From NCBI GenBank assembly GCA_015064955.1, contig SVRD01000002.1, positions 1 through 64,000 on the forward strand: 64,000 nt of DNA, read 5' to 3'. Shown in pieces: positions 1 through 6,685 of the stretch. The position numbers were made by a program, and so were the translations under genes. The notes below the pieces were generated by a model. That model was given only the letters and a program-made list of their open reading frames with translations, was not told the origin of the DNA and made no database searches. Position 1 is the first letter of the stretch, and each line of letters opens with the position of its first letter. This DNA comes from Oscillospiraceae bacterium. GTDB lineage: Bacteria; Bacillota; Clostridia; Oscillospirales; CAG-382.

Positions 1-44
1 TTCCGATAGAGCATCAATCGGATTCTGTCCCTTTCTTCTCTCAA
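1..44 (-). CDS. Start of an unidentified gene (partial, leaves the window)
   Basis: A TTG start at 44-42 is preceded on the minus strand by GGAGG at 56-52, seven bases away, and an open frame of 14 codons runs to the window edge, beginning M-R-E-E-R-D-R-I-R-L. A strong minus-strand promoter lies upstream (213-241). The gene is divergent from the XRE regulator, as expected for the second arm of a phage- or ICE-type switch. Too little is visible to name a product. Confidence 0.45.
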   Translation of the reverse strand, partial: MREERDRIRLMLYR

Positions 45-71
45 TGGGAAACCTCCTCTCTTTGTCATTTT

Positions 72-207
72 TGTAAACAACAAAGGTTGACAAAGTTAGC
101 GTTCAATGGTATAATGTAATCGCTACAATACCTATAAACCATTGGAGAACTTCGGCTAAGAAATTACCTGTCGGGGGTGTTTTTCTTGTTGCCATTTGTT
201 GTTTACA
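72..207. promoter_or_regulatory. Pair of 13-bp inverted operator-like repeats
   Basis: TGTAAACAACAAA at 72-84 recurs as its exact reverse complement at 195-207. The left copy sits just upstream of the rightward -35 box. The right copy sits at the start point of the leftward promoter. The placement suggests a second regulator-binding pair acting on both promoters. Confidence 0.5.
87..115 (+). promoter_or_regulatory. Sigma-A promoter reading towards the XRE-recombinase genes
   Basis: TTGACA at 87-92 and TATAAT at 110-115 are separated by exactly 17 bases, a perfect consensus. It faces another consensus promoter on the minus strand (213-241), so each transcript would run through the other promoter. 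It is the best visible promoter for the regulator and recombinase. Confidence 0.75.
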
Positions 208-212
208 TACTG

Positions 213-241
213 ATTATATCGTAGTTCTCGTAGTTTGTCAA
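213..241 (-). promoter_or_regulatory. Sigma-A promoter for the leftward gene, with operator repeats in its spacer
   Basis: On the minus strand TTGACA (241-236) and TATAAT (218-213) are 17 bases apart. The spacer contains two CGTAGTT heptamers (220-226 and 229-235), so a protein bound there would block RNA polymerase. It should drive the gene starting at 44. Confidence 0.7.
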
Positions 242-286
242 TAGGAAATTCGTAGTTTTTTCAAAAATTTCGTATTTTTCGTAGTT
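220..286. promoter_or_regulatory. Iterated CGTAGTT operator
   Basis: CGTAGTT occurs at 220, 229, 251 and 280, with a near copy CGTATTT at 271. Two pairs (220/229 and 271/280) have the same 9-bp spacing. The cluster covers the leftward promoter and the leader of the XRE gene, so it is the likely autoregulatory site of that regulator. Confidence 0.55.
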
Positions 287-300
287 AAGGAGGACTATGT

Positions 301-675
301 ATGTTCAAAGAGAGGTTTAACAAACTGTGTGCAGAGAAAGGAATGTCCCCCAATGCCGTGTGTAGTTTGATGGGTTTATCGAATAGTGCATACAGTAAAT
401 GGACTGAAAATTCTATTCCAAGAGCAACTGTTTTGGTTAAGTTATCGGAGTTCTTCGGAGTTTCTGTTGCTTACCTAAAAGGAGAAGAGGAAGAAAGAGA
501 ACCTGCTGCCGCCACATTAGATATGAGCGACTTGTCAGCACAGGAACAGACTCTCATAAAACTGTTTAGAGAGACCACAGAAGAAGGTCGTTTGGAAATG
601 ATTAGTGCCTTTATGACTATAAAAAACGACATAGAAAAAAAGAATACAGGAGAGAATACGGCTTTTGTTGGCTGA
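301..675 (+). CDS. XRE-family (Cro/C1) transcriptional regulator of the integrated element
   Basis: This is a 124-residue DNA-binding protein with a five-helix HTH at about residues 5-60, including the recognition-helix region S-N-S-A-Y-S-K-W, followed by an acidic, mostly helical tail. The start is fixed by AAGGAGGA about six bases before the ATG. It lies directly upstream of a serine recombinase and downstream of the iterated CGTAGTT sites. It therefore probably represses the leftward promoter and its own transcript to hold the element integrated. The fold is clear; the regulatory role is inferred from layout. Confidence 0.85.
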   Translation: MFKERFNKLCAEKGMSPNAVCSLMGLSNSAYSKWTENSIPRATVLVKLSEFFGVSVAYLKGEEEEREPAAATLDMSDLSAQEQTLIKLFRETTEEGRLEMISAFMTIKNDIEKKNTGENTAFVG

Positions 676-745
676 GCCAACGGACCGTAAGGTCATTCCT
701 TTTGAAGTGGTTCAGTTATACGGAAGATTGAGGGAGTTAGAATAA
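668..745 (+). CDS. Possible 25-residue coupled ORF between regulator and recombinase
   Basis: In the frame after the regulator stop there is a 26-codon frame from TTG at 668 to a TAA at 743-745 that overlaps the recombinase ATG as TAATG, a typical coupling arrangement. It reads P-T-D-R-K-V-I-P-F-E-V-V-Q-L and then L-Y-G-R-L-R-E-L-E, which looks like protein rather than random sequence. The ribosome site is poor: AGGAG lies 15 bases away. It could instead be an eroded C-terminal extension of the regulator. Confidence 0.3.
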   Translation: MAEPTDRKVIPFEVVQLYGRLRELE

Positions 746-2280
746 TGGATGTTTGTTTATATATGAGGTACAGTAGCGACCGGCAGACAGAACAGTCCAT
801 AGAGGGTCAGCGTAGAGTCTGTATGGAGTTCTGTAAGCGACAGGGCTACAATGTTGTCGAGCAGTATATCGACAGGGCTACATCGGCGTTCAAGGACACC
901 GACAAGCGTACTCAGTTCCAAAAGATGATAAAGGATAGCGAGAAGCAGTTGTGGGAAGCGGTCGTAGTTTACAAGCTCGACAGATTCGCTCGAAACAGGT
1001 ATGACTCTGCCACCTACAAGGCAAGGCTTAAAAAGAATGGCGTTCGGGTCATCTCTGCCACAGAGAACATATCGGATAACCCGGAGGGCGTAATTCTCGA
1101 AGCAGTTCTCGAAGGTATGGCTGAGTTCTACTCTAAGGAACTGTCCCAAAAGATTACGAGAGGTATGTATGAGTCTGCTCATAAATGCCATAGCATCGGC
1201 GGTCATATCCCATTGGGTTATCGCATCGAGGATAAGAAACTCGTCATCGATGAAGCGGCAGCAGTCATCGTAAGAGAAGCATTTGACCTCTACGCCAACG
1301 GTGCCACAGTTGCCGAGATATGCGAGAAGTTTAATAACAAAGGGTACAAGACCGCAAAGGGCGTAGATTTTAACAAGAACAGTTTCAAGTCGATGTTCAA
1401 GAATGAGCGGTACATCGGCATATATAAATATAAGGATATGCGTATCGAGGGCGGCGTTCCTGCCATCGTAGATAAAGAGACATTCGAGATTGTGCAGAAA
1501 CGGCTCTCAGTCAACGCACAAGCCCCTGCGAGGGGAAAGGCTAAGGTAGATTACCTCTTAGCACAAAAGCTCTTCTGCGGTCATTGTGGGGCTTCTATGA
1601 CGGGCGAGAGTGGAACGAGCCATACAGGAGCAAAGTACAACTACTACACTTGCTCTACAAGGAAGAGATTTCGTTCCTGTGATAAAACACCTTTGAAGAA
1701 AGATTTCATTGAGAGAGCCGTGGTCGAAGATGCTTTAACAATCCTCACACCCGAAGTTATCGAGGAACTCGCAGAAGCCGCCGTGAGACAGAATAAAATC
1801 GACATCGAGAATGAGAGTCTCGTTCCGGCACTCACACAGGAACTTCGAGACATCGAGAAAAGCATCGCCAACCTTATCAAGATGGTAGAGAAAGGTGCAG
1901 ATTCCGATGCACTCACCGCTCGTCTGATAGAATTGGAAAAACAAAAACGAGCCACCGAAAAGCGACTCGTTATTGCACAGGATGATATTATTGTTTTAGA
2001 AAAGGAACATATTATATGGTGGTTGACTGAGTTCTGCAACGGAGACATCGAGGATGAGGACTTCCGTAGGCACATCATCGACCTGCTCGTAAACTCCGTT
2101 ACTGTGTGGGATGAACCCGATGGATGGTTCAAGATAACCTCTGTTTATAACCTCACATCGAACAAGACCAACACCTTCCGTATCTCTTCGGGGCAGGGTT
2201 CGGATTTGAGTAATCTTGCTCCACCAACAAAGGTTGATAATCTGCTTATTTTTAGCGGATTATCGGCCTTTTTTATGTAA
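745..2280 (+). CDS. Large serine recombinase (site-specific integrase)
   Basis: The 511-residue protein has the standard order: a resolvase catalytic domain at about 1-145 with Y-M-R-Y-S-S (Ser10 the likely nucleophile) and K-L-D-R-F-A-R; a recombinase domain at about 155-275; a zinc ribbon with C278-G-H-C281 and C303/C312; and a coiled coil at about 365-435. It would cut and join attachment sites to integrate or excise the element. The last about 25 residues resemble no domain and read through sequence that also encodes, on the other strand, the tail of an older recombinase, so the attachment core probably lies in this 3' end. Confidence 0.95.
   Translation: MDVCLYMRYSSDRQTEQSIEGQRRVCMEFCKRQGYNVVEQYIDRATSAFKDTDKRTQFQKMIKDSEKQLWEAVVVYKLDRFARNRYDSATYKARLKKNGVRVISATENISDNPEGVILEAVLEGMAEFYSKELSQKITRGMYESAHKCHSIGGHIPLGYRIEDKKLVIDEAAAVIVREAFDLYANGATVAEICEKFNNKGYKTAKGVDFNKNSFKSMFKNERYIGIYKYKDMRIEGGVPAIVDKETFEIVQKRLSVNAQAPARGKAKVDYLLAQKLFCGHCGASMTGESGTSHTGAKYNYYTCSTRKRFRSCDKTPLKKDFIERAVVEDALTILTPEVIEELAEAAVRQNKIDIENESLVPALTQELRDIEKSIANLIKMVEKGADSDALTARLIELEKQKRATEKRLVIAQDDIIVLEKEHIIWWLTEFCNGDIEDEDFRRHIIDLLVNSVTVWDEPDGWFKITSVYNLTSNKTNTFRISSGQGSDLSNLAPPTKVDNLLIFSGLSAFFM
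2236..2274 (+). terminator. Rho-independent terminator inside the recombinase 3' end
   Basis: GATAATCTGC (2236-2245) pairs with GCGGATTATC (2255-2264) with one wobble pair and is followed by a T run at 2269-2274. It lies inside the last codons of the recombinase, which suggests that the tail was acquired at an attachment junction. Confidence 0.6.
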
Positions 2281-2285
2281 TTTTC

Positions 2286-2315
2286 GGGACTGTCGTTACT
2301 GACAGCCCCTTTTTT
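2286..2315 (+). terminator. Second hairpin-T-run after the recombinase
   Basis: GGG-A-CTGTC (2286-2294) pairs with GACAG-CCC (2301-2308), followed by six T residues. It could be the pre-existing terminator next to the attachment site. On the minus strand the same bases are coding sequence of the older recombinase remnant. Confidence 0.45.
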
Positions 2316-2820
2316 CTTTTTAAGTTTCTCGCTGTATATCGCATCGGCAAGAGTCGGTTCATTCTTTATGATATAATCGACAAGCGTTTCTTTTTCGCCG
2401 ATGCCGAGCGAGCGGTTTATTTCGTCTTTCAGAATATCCGCAGGGAGCGTGTTGAGGTAAAACTCGATGTGGTCGTAATAGACGATTACGCGGTCGAGGT
2501 ATAGGTTTATAAGCTGACGGTGAAGCTCCTTGTCGCCCGAGCGGAGCAGTCCGCGCGCGTGTGCGTAGGCAAGCTCGACCATCGTTTCGGTTATCACGTG
2601 GGTTTTGCTCTGCTTTTCAATCTTTTCCACTTCTGCGCGTAACCTTTCGCGCTCGCTTTCAAGGTCGGTAAGCGTCGATAACAGCGCCGAGCTTCCCGTG
2701 TTGGCAACGGCATTTATAATGTTGTCGATCTTACGCGATATTTCCAGTATCGAAGCGTTTAACAGCTTTAACGCTTCGGTGCTATCGCTGTCGAACGCCG
2801 AGTGGTATTTGTAATATTCC

Positions 2821-3198
2821 TTAACCACGCTTGCGATATTCGATTCGTCGAAGACGAGCCGTTCTAACCTGAATATCGTTGGGGAGTTTTTTATATGCTT
2901 CTTGCCACAACGGAATGATTTCGGCGCGCTTCCCGTCGCGAAAAAGTGCTTCGCTTTTCGAATTACATTCTTCAAAGTATTTGTCGGCGTCTATTTGTTC
3001 TACCTGTAACAATTCATCAACGGTGATGCCGTAATAGCGTGCGATATCCGGCAGCAATAGAATATCGGGATAGGTTACGCCGTTTTCCCATTTGCTCACC
3101 GCCTGATAGGAAACGCCAAGATACTCTGCAAGCCTTTCTTGTGAGATGTTTTTGGATTTTCTCAATTCTTTTAATTTATCTGCAAGACTAACGTTCAT
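2821..3198 (-). CDS. XRE-family regulator, C-terminally truncated
   Basis: A 125-residue protein with a clean HTH at about 8-62 (S-Y-Q-A-V-S-K-W-E-N-G) and the beginning of a helical region, F-E-E-C-N-S-K-S-E-A-L-F. Family members with this start usually continue for well over 100 more residues. Here the family-like sequence stops at Val111 (about 2868), exactly where recombinase sequence begins in another frame. The last 14 residues, rich in Arg, are junction-encoded. The product may still bind DNA but has lost its sensor or oligomerisation part. Confidence 0.7.
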   Translation of the reverse strand: MNVSLADKLKELRKSKNISQERLAEYLGVSYQAVSKWENGVTYPDILLLPDIARYYGITVDELLQVEQIDADKYFEECNSKSEALFRDGKRAEIIPLWQEAYKKLPNDIQVRTARLRRIEYRKRG

Positions 3199-3315
3199 AT
3201 ATATTGTTCCTTTCTCTGTTATTGTAGCTACGTTTTTATTATAGCAGTATGTTTCCCATATTCAATAACCGATATTGATAAATTAAGTTGAACGGCTCAA
3301 CCAAATTGATAAAAT

Positions 3316-3345
3316 ATAAGACTCGCGTTTTTGCGCGAGCCTTAT
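3316..3345 (-). terminator. Hairpin between decayed genes
   Basis: ATAAGACTCGCG (3316-3327) pairs with CGCGAGCCTTAT (3334-3345) with one mismatch, followed on the minus strand by a T-rich tract. It follows the small-gene remnant at 3352-3432. Confidence 0.5.
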
Positions 3346-3351
3346 AAGCCG

Positions 3352-3432
3352 TTATTCATTCTCCGAAGTCATCACTTCGATAATTATCTTCGCCCCGAGC
3401 ATAAACCCTTGCACGAACATCTCGCGCTCGGA
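3352..3432 (-). pseudogene. C-terminal fragment of a small element-associated protein (DUF6809-like)
   Basis: In the frame next to the DUF3800-like remnant, the minus strand reads M-F-V-Q-G-F-M-L-G-A-K-I-I-I-E-V-M and stops at 3352. The pattern G-F-x-L-G-A-K-x-x-x-E-V is how I remember the ends of a family of about 100-residue proteins found in clostridial mobile elements. The family call is from memory and modest. There is no start codon and the 5' part is gone. Confidence 0.4.
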
Positions 3433-3761
3433 TACTTATTCTTATTTAAACTTCGTTGCATTAGTTCAATTAGTAATTGAAGGTTGTTCGATTGGATTTC
3501 ATCAAAAGATTTAATTATCGTATTTATTTCGTCAATACCGTTCTCATTTACAAATGCGAGCAAAGCTGCTATGGTGCCTGATATGAAATCGCAGAGTTGT
3601 ATCCATTTGTTCTCCGTTGAAACCAAGAAGTCATATGTTGGCGTTTTTATATCGCAAAAAATATTTGCGAGCCCCGCGATTTTTTTCTCAACTATGTCGC
3701 ACTTATCGAAATATATTGTCGAACTTGAAAATTCTCCAAGACGAGAGGCGTAGATAGCCAT
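3384..3761 (-). pseudogene. Remnant resembling the C-terminal half of a DUF3800 protein
   Basis: A 125-codon frame. Its middle, W-I-Q-L-C-D-F-I-S-G-T-I-A, matches the family pattern (Ser/Lys, then I-Q-L-A-D-x-I-x-G) near the C-terminus of DUF3800 proteins, which are putative nuclease-like proteins of mobile elements. The N-terminal half with the expected D-E-S-G motif is absent. The last 14 residues (S-A-R-C-S-C-K-G-L) are the DUF6809-like remnant read in the wrong frame. I read this as a deletion junction at about 3430. Confidence 0.45.
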
Positions 3762-3979
3762 ATCTATACCTCGTTAAACTGAGAATACAAATTAGAATTT
3801 ATCATTTTTATCATATCACGTTTTCGGTACAATGTCAACGGTTCGGAACAATATAAACGCGTTTGCGGAACAATATAAGCCTTATATAATATATCCTATC
3901 TTCAGTTTATATATTTAACATTTATATTTATGGATAGTCCATATTGAGCTATGGGATAGCCCAAATGTCGGGCAAGCTC

Positions 3980-4008
3980 TTGAAAAAAGTCGGGCGCGGT
4001 CGTATAAT
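3980..4008 (+). promoter_or_regulatory. Promoter of unit 1
   Basis: TTGAAA (3980-3985) and TATAAT (4003-4008) with a 17-bp GC-rich spacer. The core and following bases (TATAAT-x-GGAGCAG-x-TCG) are nearly the same as at 4937 and related to 5951. Confidence 0.75.
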
Positions 4009-4048
4009 AGGAGCAGTTCGATAAACAAGGATTTAACAGGAATAGATT

Positions 4049-4825
4049 ATGGTTGATATTTTAATAAAAATACTTGTGTGCTTTATCGCAGGAGCAGGAG
4101 CAGGCATCGGAACGGGATTTGCCGGTATGAGCGCCGCCGCTGTTATAGGGCCTATGCTGATAACCTTTTTGGGTGTTCCCGCCTATGACGCGGTCGGAAT
4201 AGGACTTATCAGCGACGTTTTAGCAAGCCTTGTCAGCGCATATACCTATAAGAAAAGCGGAAACTTGGACGTTAAAAACAGCTTGCCTTTGTTGATTAGC
4301 GTTCTTATCGTAACGATGATCGGCAGCTTTGTGGCAAGCTTTCTGCCCGAGCGAGCTATGAGCAGCACTATGCAGATTGCGCTGATCATCATCGGATTAC
4401 GTTTTCTTTTGAAGCCCGTCAACAAAACCAAGGAGCAATTCGAGGCAGTTTCTCCCAAAAACAGATTGATAAAGGCAATCGTCGGCGGCGTATTCGTTGG
4501 TTTTATCTGTGGCTTTGCAGGTGCGGGCGGCGGAATGATGTTGCTTCTTGTTCTGACAACTTTCCTCGGTTATCCCATGCATTTAGCGGTTGGCACAAGC
4601 GTGTTTATTATGGCGTTTACAGCTCTTACGGGGGGCATCAGTCATTTTGTTATCGGAGGAGTTCCCGACATTCTCTGCCTTGTGCTGTGCGTGGTGTTTA
4701 CACTGCTTTGGGCAAGAATTGCCGCAAAAATCGCCAACAAGTCTAACGCAAAGACCTTAAACCGAGTCGTCGGAATTGTTATGATTGCTACGAGCATCGT
4801 GATCTTGGCGGTAAATTATCTTTAA
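4049..4825 (+). CDS. TauE/SafE-family membrane transporter (sulfite/organosulfur exporter type)
   Basis: A 258-residue integral membrane protein with about eight hydrophobic segments and the two related halves expected of the family. Each half starts with a small-residue-rich helix (G-A-G-A-G-I-G-T-G-F-A-G and G-F-A-G-A-G-G-G-M-M). Family members are thought to move sulfite, sulfoacetate or related anions across the cytoplasmic membrane; the substrate here cannot be read. The start has AGGAA upstream. The gene stands alone between its own promoter and terminator. Confidence 0.85.
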   Translation: MVDILIKILVCFIAGAGAGIGTGFAGMSAAAVIGPMLITFLGVPAYDAVGIGLISDVLASLVSAYTYKKSGNLDVKNSLPLLISVLIVTMIGSFVASFLPERAMSSTMQIALIIIGLRFLLKPVNKTKEQFEAVSPKNRLIKAIVGGVFVGFICGFAGAGGGMMLLLVLTTFLGYPMHLAVGTSVFIMAFTALTGGISHFVIGGVPDILCLVLCVVFTLLWARIAAKIANKSNAKTLNRVVGIVMIATSIVILAVNYL

Positions 4826-4859
4826 TACTAACGCACAAACTAAAATTTGCAGAATAGAT

Positions 4860-4890
4860 AAAGACGACACTCCTTTTGAGTGCCGTCTTT
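4860..4890 (+). terminator. Terminator of unit 1
   Basis: AGACGACACT (4862-4871) pairs with AGTGCCGTCT (4879-4888), then TTT. The same stem recurs at 5853 and 6609. Confidence 0.75.
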
Positions 4891-4913
4891 GTGCGTAAAA
4901 TCATCGCTCCCTC

Positions 4914-4942
4914 TTGCAAGCGGGTTGGTTCGGTTGTATAAT
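4914..4942 (+). promoter_or_regulatory. Promoter of unit 2
   Basis: TTGCAA (4914-4919), 17-bp spacer, TATAAT (4937-4942), followed by GGGAGCAGCTCGTAAA, almost as in unit 1, and by ATTTGACGGAG, shared with unit 3. Confidence 0.75.
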
Positions 4943-4987
4943 GGGAGCAGCTCGTAAATTGCGAATTTGACGGAGGCGTTATAAAAA

Positions 4988-5821
4988 ATGGCTAAACATC
5001 TACCGAGCGATATTCAAGCAAAAATGAAACAGTACCGCGCCGAGCTCTTGGCGTTTGATATGAAAGAGCCAACCAATCGGGAATCGTCGTCATCATTTTT
5101 GCATTGGTATTTTTACAAGCCTATGACAGAGCTAACTGCTTTTATTGTGAATATTCAGGGAACCGAGTGCGGTGTTAAAGTTACCTACGGTTATGCATCA
5201 ACTGCATTTATACGAATGGCGGGTGATGAAAACGCGCTTGTCGAATGGGGTGTTTCTGACGAAGCCATTACGATACGAGAAAAAGTGATTATATCCAACG
5301 AAGCAGACGAATCCACCGCAAAAATCAAAATCGCAGAAATGTATGCTGCCTATCGTCATACACCAAAGGATGATTTGTTGATTTTTGCAAAGGAAAAAAG
5401 GAAAGCATTTATTCAACATATTCACGCAAAGCTGAAGCCTTTAGGGCTTAAGAAAAAGGCAAACACGTGGACATACGCGCTTGACGATACCTATTACCTT
5501 ATGTTCAATGCACAAAAATCCGCATTCTCCGACGAATACTACTTTAACCTCTACATCGGAAAGAACGGAACGAATTTCTATGGAGATTGTTATGAAACAA
5601 GAATTGCACCCGCAGGTATGTCGCCTATGGATTGGCAGGCACTTGGCGAAGAAGAGTTTGACTTCTTTTTGGATAAATCCGTGGTGCCGGAGTTGGAGAA
5701 AATCATCAACACGCCCCTAACAGAATTAGGTCAAATTTCTACTTATTGGTCGAGATGCCATTGTAACCGCCAAAAATGCGAAAGCTGCTGGATGAAGAAA
5801 AACGTGTGGGAATCAATGTAA
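4988..5821 (+). CDS. DUF4304-domain protein with an extra N-terminal region
   Basis: A 277-residue soluble protein. Residues about 130-250 fit the DUF4304 pattern: L-K-P-L-G-L-K-K-K, then a tyrosine-rich stretch, N-A-Q-K-S and F-N-L-Y-I-G-K. The first 130 residues match nothing I recognise. The C-terminus carries a cysteine cluster, C-H-C-N-R-Q-K-C-E-S-C, that could bind a metal. DUF4304 proteins are of unknown function and often lie in accessory regions or near toxin-immunity genes. The GGAGG ten bases before the ATG supports the start. It is monocistronic. Confidence 0.65.
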   Translation: MAKHLPSDIQAKMKQYRAELLAFDMKEPTNRESSSSFLHWYFYKPMTELTAFIVNIQGTECGVKVTYGYASTAFIRMAGDENALVEWGVSDEAITIREKVIISNEADESTAKIKIAEMYAAYRHTPKDDLLIFAKEKRKAFIQHIHAKLKPLGLKKKANTWTYALDDTYYLMFNAQKSAFSDEYYFNLYIGKNGTNFYGDCYETRIAPAGMSPMDWQALGEEEFDFFLDKSVVPELEKIINTPLTELGQISTYWSRCHCNRQKCESCWMKKNVWESM

Positions 5822-5852
5822 TAAGTTGCTTCGGTAAATCCCTCAAACACAC

Positions 5853-5882
5853 AAAGACGACACTTATAAGTGCCGTCTTTTG
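5853..5882 (+). terminator. Terminator of unit 2
   Basis: AAAGACGACACTT pairs with AAGTGCCGTCTTT around a two-base-plus loop and is followed by T residues. The stem is the same as in the units on either side. Confidence 0.8.
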
Positions 5883-5926
5883 ATTTGTTTACTGCGGTGC
5901 AACTATTTGTATTTGTTCTTTTGCAC

Positions 5927-5956
5927 TTGAAAAAGGGCGGGGGGTGGTTGTATAAT
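5927..5956 (+). promoter_or_regulatory. Promoter of unit 3
   Basis: TTGAAA (5927-5932), 18-bp G-rich spacer, TATAAT (5951-5956). An ATG at 5955 overlaps the -10 box and so cannot be the translation start of the downstream gene. Confidence 0.75.
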
Positions 5957-5999
5957 GAGGACGATGATGATCAATTGGTATTTGACGGAGTTTATAGAA

Positions 6000-6587
6000 A
6001 TGAAAGATTTTATTTTCATTACGGGAGCAAGCGGTATAGGCAAAACCACATTAGCAAACGGATTGCTCGAACATTATAAGACAACCTGCATCGAGCAACA
6101 TATGATCCCTGAATTCATATCACGAGATGGTACTGAACCTATGACCGGTGAACTTGAAGAACTAACTTGTTGGGAAAATCAAGTGGCAATGCTTATGTGC
6201 TTTCATAGGTTGGGGTATAAAAATATAATAGCATCTGACATCGACGATTTAAGAACAGCAGATATTCCTATCGTTTTCAAAGGAACTGATTTTATCACAA
6301 TAAAGCTTATTTGTAGCGATTTGAATCAGATTCGGGAACAGATGAAAAACCGCCAGAATAACGGACTTGTAGATTTTGAACTGCAAGCAAAAATGAACGA
6401 GAAGAATATCCGTCGGCGTCCTCTTGTTAACGAAGTAGAAATTGATGTTGCGGGCAAATCAATCCAAGAGGTATTGGCACATGCTATAAACATTATTGAA
6501 AGCACGCCTGCCTGCCTTGACTATGAATACACAAAACCTCCAAAAGAGATGTTTTATTCTTGGGTTTTTGCGAACGGGTTAAGATGA
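6000..6587 (+). CDS. Small P-loop NTPase/kinase-like protein
   Basis: A 195-residue protein that begins with a Walker A motif at once, F-I-T-G-A-S-G-I-G-K-T-T, as in guanylate-kinase and AAA-type small NTPases. A C-terminal part with R-R-P-L-V-N-E-V-E-I-D-V resembles the end of nucleotide-kinase folds, where Asp and Arg close the active site. The substrate is unknown. The start at 6000 is chosen because GGAG lies nine bases upstream; the longer frame from 5955 would start inside the promoter. It is the third monocistronic unit. Confidence 0.65.
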   Translation: MKDFIFITGASGIGKTTLANGLLEHYKTTCIEQHMIPEFISRDGTEPMTGELEELTCWENQVAMLMCFHRLGYKNIIASDIDDLRTADIPIVFKGTDFITIKLICSDLNQIREQMKNRQNNGLVDFELQAKMNEKNIRRRPLVNEVEIDVAGKSIQEVLAHAINIIESTPACLDYEYTKPPKEMFYSWVFANGLR

Positions 6588-6608
6588 ATCTCAAAACATC
6601 AAACACAC

Positions 6609-6637
6609 AAAGACGGCACTTGCGAGTGCCGTCTTTT
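6609..6637 (+). terminator. Terminator of unit 3
   Basis: AAAGACGGCACT pairs with AGTGCCGTCTTT, then T. Compared with units 1 and 2, one base in the stem has changed so that the pair becomes Watson-Crick. It may also stop phoR transcription from the other side. Confidence 0.8.
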
Positions 6638-6685
6638 GCTTTGGTTATGGTTTTTTCTTCTGCGCCGAAGTTGCCGCAGTAATTA

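Larger units (their letters stand above)
2145..2868 (-). pseudogene. 3' remnant of an older large serine recombinase
   Basis: From about position 2868 down, the minus strand encodes the C-terminal part of a second serine recombinase: the end of the region after the zinc ribbon (L-E-R-L-V-F-D-E), a coiled coil, and the terminal domain with L-Y-L-D-R-V-I-V-Y. The catalytic domain, recombinase domain and zinc ribbon are missing. Upstream the frame is continued only by out-of-frame bases of the XRE gene. Its end overlaps the end of the intact recombinase antisense at 2145-2280, as if the newer element used the attachment site of the older one. Confidence 0.75.

Noticed and set aside
5955..5999. 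Upstream ATG for the P-loop protein
   Set aside because: The ATG overlaps the -10 box of the promoter, so it is not in the transcript.
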